Origin: an uncultured Collinsella sp.
Lineage (GTDB): Bacteria > Actinomycetota > Coriobacteriia > Coriobacteriales > Coriobacteriaceae
DNA length: 5,582 nucleotides
NCBI GenBank assembly: GCA_934654605.1
Contig: CAKUGH010000073.1
Span: forward strand, 1 to 5,582
Reading direction: 5' to 3'
This document shows positions 1 through 5,582 of the stretch, piece after piece. The number at the start of each line of letters is the position of its first letter. Position 1 is the first letter of the stretch. A model generated the notes under the pieces. It did not search any database. It was not told where the DNA came from and saw only the letters and a list, made by a program, of their open reading frames with translations. The position numbers and the translations under genes are program-made.

Positions 1-1878
1 ATCAGCCGCGTCCTCGACGCGCACGGCTACAAGGTGGGCATCATCTGCCAGCCCGACTGGACCGACCCCGCCAGCATCACCGTGCTCGGCGAGCCGCGCC
101 TGGGCTTTCTCGTCAGCGCCGGCAACATGGACTCCATGGTCAACCACTATTCGGTGACCAAGCACCGCCGCCACACCGATGCCTATACCCCCGGCGGCGA
201 GGAGGGGCGCCGTCCCAACCGAGCCGTCACGGTCTACGGTAACCTCATCCGCCAGACGTTCAAGGACGTCCCCATCATCATCGGCGGCATCGAGGCGAGC
301 CTGCGCCGCCTGGCCCACTACGACTACTGGCAGGACAAGCTCAAACGCTCGGTGCTGCTCGACTCGGGCGCCGACATCCTCATCTACGGCATGGGCGAGC
401 ACGCGATTGTCGAGATTGCCGACGCGCTTGACGCCGGGCTGCCCGTCGACCAGATCACCTACATCAACGGCACCGTCTACCGTACCAACTCGCTCGACGA
501 GGTCTACGACTACGACCTGCTGCCCAGCTGGGATGACCTTACCGCCGACAAGCTCAACTACGCGCGCAGCTTTAACGTGCAGCAGCAGAATATGGATCCC
601 ATCACCGGGCATCGCTTGGTAGAGCCCTACCCCAACAACGTGTTCGTGGTGCAGAACCCGCCGTCGGCAACGCTCACCACCGACGAGATGGACGAGGTGG
701 CCGAGCTCCCCTACGCCCGCGACTGGCACCCCGACTACGACGCCGTGGGCGGCGTGCCGGCGTTTGCCGAGATCAAGTTTTCCATCAGCTCCAACCGCGG
801 CTGTTTTGGTGAGTGCTCGTTTTGCGCGCTTACCTTCCACCAGGGCCGCGTGCTGCAGATGCGCAGCCACGACTCGATCATGCGCGAGGCCGAGCTGCTC
901 ACGCGCGATTCCGAGTTTAAGGGCTACATCAACGACGTGGGCGGACCGACGGCAAACTTTAGCCGCCCTGCCTGCGACAAACAGCTCAAGCACGGCGTGT
1001 GCAAGAACAAGCGCTGCCTGTGGCCGAGTGTGTGCAAGAACATGGTGGTCGACGAGAGCGGCTACACGCAGCTGCTGCGCGACCTGCGCCAGCTGCCGGG
1101 CGTCAAGAAGGTCTTCGTCCGCAGCGGCATCCGCTTTGACTACACCATGGCCGACGCCTCGGACGAGTTTTTGCGCGAGCTGCTGGAGCATCACGTCTCG
1201 GGCCAGCTGCGCGTAGCGCCCGAGCACGTGAGCGACGCGGTGCTCTCCGTAATGGGCAAGCCGAGCCGCGCCGTCTACGACGCGTTCTGTCGCAAGTTTG
1301 AGCGCTTGAACCGCGAGTATGGACTCAAGCAGTATGTAGTGCCGTACCTAATCTCGAGCCATCCCGGCTCGACCATGAAGGAAGCCGTGGACCTTGCCGA
1401 GGCAGTCCGCGACATGGGCTACATGCCCGAGCAGGTGCAGGACTTCTACCCCACCCCGTCCACCATGTCGACCTGCATGTACTACACCGGCGTGGACCCG
1501 CGCACCATGGAGCCCATCTACGTGGCCCGCGACCCGCACGAGAAGGCCATGCAGCGTGCGCTCATCCAGTATCGCAAACCCGAGAACTACAAGCTCGTGC
1601 GCGAGGCGCTGGAAAAAGCCGGCCGCCGCGACCTGATTGGCTACACCAAGCATTGCCTGATTCGCCCCGTGCCGCCGCGCCCGGGCGAGACGTCTGCCGG
1701 CGGCGGACATGGGACTGGCAAGAAGGGCGGCAAGGCCCACGGTGGCGCTGGCGGTGCCGGCAAGGGGTCTAAGGGCAGCAAGGGATACGGCGGTATGTCG
1801 CGCGCGCAGAACACTGCCGGGCGTAATCGCGCAGCTCAGGGCCGCCAGGGCGCCAACGGAGGCGGCCGCCGCAACTAG
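1..1878 (+). CDS. ygiQ: YgiQ family radical SAM protein (5' end outside window)
   Basis: The frame is open from the first base and ends in TAG at 1876-1878, giving 625 residues. The first residues (ISRVLDAHGYKVGIICQPDW) match the early part of YgiQ (UPF0313), so roughly 35-50 N-terminal residues are missing. The Met codon at 34 is internal and is not the start. The family order is an N-terminal YgiQ domain, a radical SAM core and a C-terminal DUF3362-like part. The CxxxCxxC motif that binds the SAM-cleaving 4Fe-4S cluster is at window residues 268, 272 and 275 (bases 802-825), in the context NRGCFGECSFC. Four more cysteines follow at residues 325, 334, 339 and 345. The last ~65 residues (from about 558) are a basic, Gly/Lys/Arg/Ala-rich low-complexity tail. 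YgiQ is a presumed cytoplasmic enzyme whose reaction is, to my knowledge, not established. It converges on the CPBP gene, sharing its stop bases. Family assignment is very secure; function is not. Confidence 0.94.
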   Translation: MSRVLDAHGYKVGIICQPDWTDPASITVLGEPRLGFLVSAGNMDSMVNHYSVTKHRRHTDAYTPGGEEGRRPNRAVTVYGNLIRQTFKDVPIIIGGIEASLRRLAHYDYWQDKLKRSVLLDSGADILIYGMGEHAIVEIADALDAGLPVDQITYINGTVYRTNSLDEVYDYDLLPSWDDLTADKLNYARSFNVQQQNMDPITGHRLVEPYPNNVFVVQNPPSATLTTDEMDEVAELPYARDWHPDYDAVGGVPAFAEIKFSISSNRGCFGECSFCALTFHQGRVLQMRSHDSIMREAELLTRDSEFKGYINDVGGPTANFSRPACDKQLKHGVCKNKRCLWPSVCKNMVVDESGYTQLLRDLRQLPGVKKVFVRSGIRFDYTMADASDEFLRELLEHHVSGQLRVAPEHVSDAVLSVMGKPSRAVYDAFCRKFERLNREYGLKQYVVPYLISSHPGSTMKEAVDLAEAVRDMGYMPEQVQDFYPTPSTMSTCMYYTGVDPRTMEPIYVARDPHEKAMQRALIQYRKPENYKLVREALEKAGRRDLIGYTKHCLIRPVPPRPGETSAGGGHGTGKKGGKAHGGAGGAGKGSKGSKGYGGMSRAQNTAGRNRAAQGRQGANGGGRRN

Positions 1879-2786
1879 GGCAGCGGCGCGCTCGCTGCGT
1901 CCGGCTGGCACGCTTGGCGCAACGAGCGCATAGCCTCAACGAGGATGACGCCGGCGATGGCGACCGTGATTATCACGTCGAACGGCGTGTTCACAAACCA
2001 GAGTAACGTCATGAAATACGACCCGGCATTAAAGGCAAAGTGCAGCAGGATCGTGTAGCGGAGCTTTCCGGTCGTCACGAGCACCCAACCAAAGATGAGG
2101 CCGGCGGCACCCGCGTAGCAACCCTGCACCCAATTCATGTGCATAAAACCGAAGATTGCCGCCTGCAGCACAATCGCCGCGGCGATACCCCACGTGCTTG
2201 GGGCCGCCCAGGGCACCATGGCGCCGCCCTGCGCGCTCACACGACGCCGGCGCTTCCAAAGCGGGCGGCACTGCGGATTAAACGCTCGGAGCGAAAACTC
2301 AAAAATAATGCCGCGCACCAGCAGCTCTTCACAAAATGGGGCGCCGAGCACCGTAGTCAGGACGGCGAGATAGCTGGTGTCGCCCATGCCCGTTTCCTCG
2401 ACAAGCTCGCTGTAGTCGGCTGCGGCATCGGGCAACAGCGACAGCACGGCGTCGGTCACGTAGCCAACGACCACCTGCAGGGCCAGGCCAATCACGATAA
2501 CGCAGGCGATGCGCTTCCACGCCCCACGCGCTCCCCCGCCAAGCGGACGCTCGCCCTGCCAGCGTGCCATAAACGAACGCGGCCACAGATAACGCCACCA
2601 CAGCAGCGCCATCAAAAACGATGCCGTCTGCGCGACGGCCTGAAGCAATTGAATGTCAAGGTCATCGATTGAAAAACCCATGAACACCGATGCGACGCCA
2701 AGGGCGGAGAACAAAACGACGCTCAGGGCAATATCGGCAGCGACGACGCCAAAACAGGCAAGCGCCCAAATCATCGCATTGAGCAT
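1875..2786 (-). CDS. CPBP family intramembrane metalloprotease (CAAX protease/Abi-type)
   Basis: The 303-residue protein is a multi-pass membrane protein with the three signature motifs of the CPBP (Rce1-like, Abi) family: EExxxR at residues 153-158 (EELLVR), FxxxH at 212-216 (FGFMH) and HxxxN at 249-253 (HFAFN). These Glu, His and Asn residues form the intramembrane active site in the family, so the enzyme looks intact. Hydrophobic segments lie near residues 4-36, 47-66, 92-115, 138-150, 200-216, 224-240, 246-264 and 268-285. I chose the ATG at 2784-2786 because AGGAGG sits five bases upstream. An in-frame ATG 40 codons further up would read through the intergenic hairpin and has no such site. 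Bacterial members process peptides such as bacteriocins or act in immunity or protein maturation; the substrate here is unknown. No promoter is visible directly upstream, so transcription from the antitoxin gene side is likely. Its TAG overlaps the ygiQ stop. Confidence 0.9.
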   Translation of the reverse strand: MLNAMIWALACFGVVAADIALSVVLFSALGVASVFMGFSIDDLDIQLLQAVAQTASFLMALLWWRYLWPRSFMARWQGERPLGGGARGAWKRIACVIVIGLALQVVVGYVTDAVLSLLPDAAADYSELVEETGMGDTSYLAVLTTVLGAPFCEELLVRGIIFEFSLRAFNPQCRPLWKRRRRVSAQGGAMVPWAAPSTWGIAAAIVLQAAIFGFMHMNWVQGCYAGAAGLIFGWVLVTTGKLRYTILLHFAFNAGSYFMTLLWFVNTPFDVIITVAIAGVILVEAMRSLRQACQPDAASAPLP

Positions 2787-2791
2787 GCCAA

Positions 2792-2797
2792 CCTCCT
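2792..2797 (-). promoter_or_regulatory. Ribosome binding site of the CPBP gene
   Basis: On the minus strand a perfect AGGAGG is followed by the five-base spacer TTGGC and then ATG at 2786-2784. This decides the start of the protease gene and rules out the longer reading frame, whose 40 extra codons are translated repeat DNA. The site begins only seven bases beyond the end of the long hairpin at 2804-2861, so folding of that RNA could affect ribosome access (inference). Confidence 0.85.
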
Positions 2798-2803
2798 CAA
2801 AAC

Positions 2804-2861
2804 CCGGCACTTGGGGACGTTCCTTAACTGTCGGCAGAAAAGGAACGTCCCCGAGTGCCGG
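2804..2861. repeat. Long inverted repeat/hairpin between antitoxin and CPBP genes
   Basis: Two 22-base arms (2804-2825 and 2840-2861) are complementary at 21 of 22 positions; the one exception is a T2812:G2853 wobble. The core of the left arm is TTGGGGACGTTCCTT, and of the right arm AAGGAACGTCCCCGA. The 14-base loop can close further by three pairs (2828-2830 with 2835-2837) around a TCGG tetraloop. On the minus-strand transcript the hairpin follows the antitoxin stop and is followed by GTTTTG, a poor U-tract. It could therefore be a weak terminator, an RNA-stabilising element or a REP-like repeat unit. The length and near-perfect pairing fit a dispersed palindromic element better than a plain terminator (inference). 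Confidence 0.85.
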
Positions 2862-2879
2862 CAGTTTGGGACAGTCATT
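2860..2879. repeat. Degenerate second copy of the hairpin-arm sequence
   Basis: GGCAGTTTGGGACAGTCATT (2860-2879) matches GGCACTTGGGGACGTTCCTT (2806-2825) at 15 of 20 positions in the same orientation. It directly abuts the hairpin and reaches into the 3' end of the antitoxin-like gene, whose TGA stop (2877-2875 on the minus strand) lies within it. This suggests a composite repeat element rather than a single terminator. The identity is modest and the match could be partly chance. Confidence 0.4.
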
Positions 2880-3078
2880 GTTGATGAGAATCGGGCGCAG
2901 CGCCAAAAGCCCCGTTGGGCGAGATGTCGAACGGGAAGGTGCCGCAGCGATTGAATGCGGCGATGAACATGCGGATGGCGTTGGATGGCGTGGTGCCCAC
3001 GAGCTGGGTTGCCGCCGCGAAGGCTGCCTTCTCCTCGGGCAAGACCTTCGCGACTACGGGGGTCATGTGTTCTGCCAT
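2875..3078 (-). CDS. RelB/DinJ-type ribbon-helix-helix antitoxin-like protein, no toxin adjacent
   Basis: The 67-residue protein starts at ATG 3078-3076, with AAGGAA (3089-3084) five bases upstream. An in-frame ATG at 3153 would add 25 residues that lack antitoxin character and is rejected. Residues 5-12 (MTPVVAKV) fit the DNA-contacting beta strand of a ribbon-helix-helix fold. Residues 14-28 form helix A, and 30-45 (TPSNAIRMFIAAFNRC) helix B. The following GTFPFDISPN resembles the 'LPFD' segment of DinJ/RelB, where the toxin-binding part begins. DinJ is about 86 residues, so this protein is short at its C-terminus; its last codons and TGA run into repeat DNA. The usual partner, a YafQ/RelE-type RNase downstream, is absent: the next gene is the CPBP protease. 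Likely role: a dimeric DNA-binding autorepressor, either solitary or the remnant of a toxin-antitoxin pair. Fold assignment is fairly secure; loss of a toxin is inference. Confidence 0.75.
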   Translation of the reverse strand: MAEHMTPVVAKVLPEEKAAFAAATQLVGTTPSNAIRMFIAAFNRCGTFPFDISPNGAFGAAPDSHQQ

Positions 3079-3083
3079 GGCGC

Positions 3084-3089
3084 TTCCTT
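3084..3089 (-). promoter_or_regulatory. Ribosome binding site of the antitoxin-like gene
   Basis: The minus strand reads AAGGAA, then GCGCC, then ATG at 3078. The five-base spacing supports this Met over the upstream in-frame ATG at 3153, which lacks a comparable purine stretch. Confidence 0.65.
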
Positions 3090-3113
3090 TTTGAAACGAC
3101 AGTAGTGCGGATA

Positions 3114-3170
3114 GATGCGGGCCACGCGGCTGGGCGACGGGCTGTGAAGGCAACCCGATTGGCCCGCATC
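3114..3170 (-). promoter_or_regulatory. Possible structured 5' leader of the antitoxin-like gene
   Basis: GATGCGGGCCA (3114-3124) and TGGCCCGCATC (3160-3170) are perfect 11-base complements separated by 35 bases. Inside, CGGGCTG (3138-3144) and CAACCCG (3151-3157) can pair at six of seven positions around a six-base loop. If transcription starts near the operator at 3191-3221, the minus-strand RNA would carry this branched structure 36 bases ahead of the start codon. No riboswitch or T-box class is recognised. The role could be translational control, or the sequence may be a repeat. No convincing gene lies in 3079-3305. Confidence 0.4.
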
Positions 3171-3190
3171 CGGAGTTTGTTTCTGCGGCG

Positions 3191-3239
3191 TTGGTATTAC
3201 TTGGTATTCCTAAGTATTACCCCGCAGATAGAATACCAC
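3191..3239. promoter_or_regulatory. Operator-like array of 10-bp repeats upstream of the antitoxin-like gene
   Basis: Three head-to-tail 10-mers occur without gaps: TTGGTATTAC (3191-3200), TTGGTATTCC (3201-3210) and TAAGTATTAC (3211-3220). The block also has twofold symmetry: 3193-3221 pairs with itself about base 3207 at 11 of 14 positions. An inverted copy follows (GAATACCA at 3231-3238, the exact complement of TGGTATTC). A 10-bp period places each unit on the same face of the helix, as expected for cooperative binding of ribbon-helix-helix dimers. The low-GC block stands out from its GC-rich surroundings and lies about 110 bases upstream of the antitoxin-like start. It probably covers that gene's promoter; I cannot fix -35/-10 boxes with confidence. 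The binding protein is inferred, not shown. Confidence 0.55.
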
Positions 3240-3262
3240 ATCTGCCCCCATGGGAGCAGATG
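3224..3262. promoter_or_regulatory. Alternating GCAGAT half-sites and 24-bp palindrome
   Basis: GCAGAT at 3224-3229, its complement ATCTGC at 3240-3245 and GCAGAT again at 3256-3261 are spaced exactly 16 bases apart. The right pair belongs to a 24-bp palindrome (3239-3262) centred on CCCATGGG, with a single mismatched pair (C3246/A3255). In RNA the middle copy could pair with either flank but not both. It lies 44-67 bases past the stop of the ABC gene, but neither strand has a proper U-tract after it, so a rho-independent terminator is not well supported. A binding site for a dimeric regulator is equally possible. Confidence 0.45.
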
Positions 3263-3305
3263 AAAAGAGGTCATTTTGTTGTTGAGATTGGAGTTGGATT
3301 AGTTC

Positions 3306-4682
3306 CTAGAGCGTGATGACGTCTGAGATGTTGAGGGCCCGAGTGTCGGCAGCGTCGTGCGTGGCAAGCAGGAGCGTACGGTTATCGAGCAGGTCGAGCA
3401 CGACCTTGGCCGCTGCATCGCGTGCGGCGGCATCCAGGCCGGTAAAGGGCTCATCAAGAATCACGGCGCCGCCCGAGCACAGCAGGGCCCGAGCGATCTC
3501 GACACGACGGCGCTGGCCGCCCGAAAGCTCGGCCACGCGAGCATGCACATCGACCCCCGGCACCAGCAAGCGCAACAGGGCCGCAGCACTCGAGGCGTCC
3601 ACGCGTGCATCGGCACACACCAGCACGTTATCCAGCGCCGAGGCGGACTCGACCAAGCGTGCATCCTGAAACACCATCGAGCACGGCGCGCACTCCCCTG
3701 CCGCAAGGGCAAGGAGTGTCGATTTGCCCACACCCGAGGCGCCCATCATGCAAGCACGCCCACCTGCAGGTACGTTGAGCACCAGACCGTCCAGCGCCGG
3801 CGCCCACGGCGCGCGATCAGCCACGGCAAGCGCGAGCTCCGCCGCACCGCCATCGCCCGCAGCACCAGCACGCCGGCGCAGTCCCTGCCCATGCGTCCGC
3901 ACGGCCACCCGCCACGCCACGGGCCCCGAAGCCTGCAGCAACCACACCAGCGCGCACTCACACGCCCACGAGGCGGCAACGACCAGCACGGTCCACGCCA
4001 GCAGGTCAGCCGTCTCAATCAAAAGTTTTGCCTGATAGATGCACTCGCCCACGGTACCCACCGCCATGCCAATGAGCTCGGCTGCCACGCCGGCCTTCCA
4101 GCCCATGCCAATCACGGCCCGCGCACACGAAAGCACAAACGGCAGCACCTCGCGCCAGGTGTTGGCGCAAAACAGGCGCCAGCCACGCACGCCATGCAGA
4201 CGAAACATCTGCTCCAACGACCCATTGACCTGCGCCAGACCCTCTGCCAGCGAAAAATACACGCCTGGCAGCGCCATCAAAAACACCACGGCGATGCTCA
4301 CGCGCGCAGATCCCAGCCAAATGAGCAGCAGGACCACCACGCAGGCGACCGGCGTCGCCTTTACAAACGACAGCGCCGGAGCCACCAGGTGCGCAAACGC
4401 CCGCGAACGTGACGAAATCCCGGCAAGTACACCACCACACACTGCGGCAAGCGCCAGCCCGCCCAGAATCCGTACGCCCGAGCCCGCCAAAATCGCCCAG
4501 GTACCGACAGCGCATACCAGGCGCAGCAGCGCCAAGGCAACAGCACCCGGCCCCGGCAAAATCAGCGGCTGCACCACCAGCGCCGCCACCAGCATCCACA
4601 CGGCAAGCCAAAAGGCGGCGACGGCACCTGCTGCCGCCACCGCCTTCACACGCTCTGTCATTTGTCGAGCAAACGCACGCAC
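3306..4682 (-). CDS. ABC importer permease-ATPase fusion protein (nitrate/sulfonate/taurine type)
   Basis: One 458-residue protein joins both importer subunits. Residues ~12-255 are a permease of the SsuC/TauC type, with about six membrane segments (near 15-42, 64-90, 98-123, 127-147, 184-208, 227-250). It has a degenerate EAA coupling loop (E157...G164...LP 180-181). After a basic linker (~256-282) comes an ATPase with Walker A GASGVGKST (314-322), Q-loop Q339, signature LSGGQ (386-390), Walker B AVILDE (406-411), D-loop GLD (415-417) and switch His442, so it should hydrolyse ATP. Only 19 residues separate Lys320 from Gln339, about half the usual distance, and the ATPase part is ~175 residues against a usual 230-260. 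The GTG start at 4682 is chosen because GGAG lies six bases upstream; an ATG at 4661 has no such site. It lies three bases past the stop of the binding-protein gene, so translation is probably coupled. Substrate unknown. Confidence 0.88.
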   Translation of the reverse strand: MRAFARQMTERVKAVAAAGAVAAFWLAVWMLVAALVVQPLILPGPGAVALALLRLVCAVGTWAILAGSGVRILGGLALAAVCGGVLAGISSRSRAFAHLVAPALSFVKATPVACVVVLLLIWLGSARVSIAVVFLMALPGVYFSLAEGLAQVNGSLEQMFRLHGVRGWRLFCANTWREVLPFVLSCARAVIGMGWKAGVAAELIGMAVGTVGECIYQAKLLIETADLLAWTVLVVAASWACECALVWLLQASGPVAWRVAVRTHGQGLRRRAGAAGDGGAAELALAVADRAPWAPALDGLVLNVPAGGRACMMGASGVGKSTLLALAAGECAPCSMVFQDARLVESASALDNVLVCADARVDASSAAALLRLLVPGVDVHARVAELSGGQRRRVEIARALLCSGGAVILDEPFTGLDAAARDAAAKVVLDLLDNRTLLLATHDAADTRALNISDVITL

Positions 4683-4685
4683 GGG

Positions 4686-5582
4686 CTACTCCATGTAGTA
4701 GAAATCGTCAGCCGGAAGTTTACCACCCACGGCGCTCGCGTCCGCATCGGACAGCACCTGCAGATACCCGCTAAGTGCCGCCTTCATATCCTTGCCCGTC
4801 TGGCACACGAGCATGCACCCGGGAATCGCCTTCTCGGCAATCTTGGCGTTGTCCACGATGCCGGCATCGACCACGGCCTGCGCCCAGTCTGCCGGCGCCG
4901 CGTTGACAGCCTCAACGCTTGCCTCATGGCAGCGCAAGAACTCCGCGACGGCCTCGGGATGCTCCTCAGCAAACGCACGACGCACCACGGTCACACCCGT
5001 CAGCAGGCGTGAACCCGTGTCGCCCGCCAGCTCGTCCCAAACGTCGGTCAGACTCACCGGTGCCGACAGCTTGCCCTCGCTCTTGGCGATGGCCGCGGTC
5101 TTGAACGGCTCGGGCAGCACGCCCACGGCGGACGGGTCGGCAAGCAGGGCCGACAGCACCTCGGTGGGCTCGCTCTTAAACTCGAGCGTCACCTGGCCGG
5201 TCAGGCCCGCGCGCTCCAGCAGGTAGTTCATGACGTATTCCGGCGTGGTGCCCTTGCCCGTCATATAGACGGTACGGCCCGCCAGGTCGCCAAACGAGGT
5301 CACGCCCGCGTCGCCCGTCACCACGTTCAGCACGCCCAGCGTGTTGATGTCGATGACCTGCACCGCGCCCTCGGTCTTGTTGTAGAGCACGCTCGCCACG
5401 TTGGCGGGCACCAGGGCGATATCGACATCGCCCTGGATGACCTTGGGCACGATCTCGTCGGCAGCAGTGTTGATCGCAAAGTCGAACTCATTGTCAGTCT
5501 CGCCATTTGCGGCCTGGTCCATAAACTGCACCAGACCGATCGAGGTCGGCCCCTTGAGCGAGGCGACGTGCACCTCGACCGG
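4686..5582 (-). CDS. ABC transporter substrate-binding protein (NMT1/SsuA-like; N-terminus outside window)
   Basis: The frame is open to the right edge (PVEVHVASLKGPTS...), giving 298 residues and TAG at 4688-4686. The missing part should be the signal peptide or lipoprotein box plus a few residues, so the protein is nearly complete. It has the pattern of the type 2 periplasmic-binding-like family used by nitrate/sulfonate/taurine/thiamine-precursor importers. The first beta strand and ligand loop read VASLKGPTSIGLV. Then come QGDVDIALVPANVASVLYNK, the domain-crossing region with GRTVYMTGKGTTPEYVMNYL, and VGVLPEPFKTAA. In a Gram-positive cell it would be anchored outside the membrane and deliver ligand to the fused permease-ATPase encoded immediately downstream. 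No residue pattern allows a specific ligand to be named. The GTG at 5573-5571 is an internal Val, not the start. Confidence 0.88.
   Translation of the reverse strand, partial: PVEVHVASLKGPTSIGLVQFMDQAANGETDNEFDFAINTAADEIVPKVIQGDVDIALVPANVASVLYNKTEGAVQVIDINTLGVLNVVTGDAGVTSFGDLAGRTVYMTGKGTTPEYVMNYLLERAGLTGQVTLEFKSEPTEVLSALLADPSAVGVLPEPFKTAAIAKSEGKLSAPVSLTDVWDELAGDTGSRLLTGVTVVRRAFAEEHPEAVAEFLRCHEASVEAVNAAPADWAQAVVDAGIVDNAKIAEKAIPGCMLVCQTGKDMKAALSGYLQVLSDADASAVGGKLPADDFYYME
4689..4692 (-). promoter_or_regulatory. Ribosome binding site of the ABC fusion gene, inside the upstream gene
   Basis: GGAG lies within the last codons (ATG GAG TAG) of the binding-protein gene, six bases before the GTG start. 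It supports GTG over the ATG seven codons later and suggests that translation of the two genes is coupled. Confidence 0.55.

Noticed and set aside
1348..1911. Minus-strand open frame of 187 codons opposite the end of ygiQ
   Set aside because: It is antisense to the conserved ygiQ C-terminal half and low-complexity tail, and its Ala-rich translation looks like a shadow.
2040..2672. Plus-strand open frame of 210 codons opposite the CPBP gene
   Set aside because: It is a shadow of the minus-strand gene, which has all three catalytic motifs; the product has no recognisable features.
2787..2906. N-terminal 40-codon extension of the CPBP reading frame
   Set aside because: It is translated repeat and hairpin DNA, lacks a ribosome binding site at its ATG and overlaps the antitoxin-like gene; the ATG at 2786 has a perfect AGGAGG.
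3079..3153. 25-residue N-terminal extension of the antitoxin-like protein
   Set aside because: Those codons cover the leader inverted repeat and do not resemble a ribbon-helix-helix protein; the Met at 3078 has AAGGAA at good spacing.
3114..3170. tRNA or T-box leader
   Set aside because: The 11-bp stem is longer than an acceptor stem, and there are no D-, anticodon- or T-arm consensus bases or T-box sequence.
3239..3262. Rho-independent terminator for the ABC operon
   Set aside because: The palindrome has almost no loop and is followed on the minus strand by TGTGGTATTC rather than a run of T, so a terminator call is not supported.
3357..4412. Long plus-strand open frame of 351 codons opposite the ABC fusion gene
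   Set aside because: It is the antisense shadow of a GC-rich gene with all ABC motifs; its His/Arg/Gln-rich translation resembles no protein.

Overview
The window is GC-rich, with coding content that matches a gut Coriobacteriia-type actinobacterium; Collinsella is my best guess. This rests on codon use, on the YgiQ protein with its Gly/Lys/Arg-rich tail, and on the style of the intergenic repeats. No taxonomic marker is present, so the genus is an inference.

Layout. Positions 1-1878 (+) hold most of a YgiQ-family radical SAM gene that began before the window. It converges with a minus-strand CPBP-family membrane protease gene (1875-2786); the two stop codons share one CTAG, leaving no intergenic space. 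Going right on the minus strand, 2787-2874 holds a long near-perfect hairpin (2804-2861) and a degenerate repeat unit (2860-2879). Next is a small ribbon-helix-helix antitoxin-like gene of the RelB/DinJ type (2875-3078) with no toxin beside it. The 227-base stretch 3079-3305 has no gene I can support but is full of symmetry: an inverted-repeat leader (3114-3170), three tandem 10-bp repeats that together form a dyad (3191-3221), and GCAGAT half-sites alternating in orientation every 16 bp (3224-3262). The right half is an ABC importer operon on the minus strand: a substrate-binding protein (4686-5582, N-terminus outside the window) followed by a single protein that fuses the permease and the ATPase (3306-4682).

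How the parts work together. The binding protein and the permease-ATPase fusion should form one importer of the nitrate/sulfonate/taurine/thiamine-precursor type; the substrate cannot be read from the sequence. The antitoxin-like protein probably binds the repeated operator upstream of its own gene, as RelB/DinJ proteins do. The CPBP gene has a strong ribosome binding site but no promoter that I can see, so it may be transcribed from the antitoxin promoter through the hairpin. YgiQ appears functionally unrelated to its neighbours.

The most unusual parts are the orphan antitoxin with its operator and structured leader, the hairpin that separates it from the CPBP gene, and the compact fused ABC importer.
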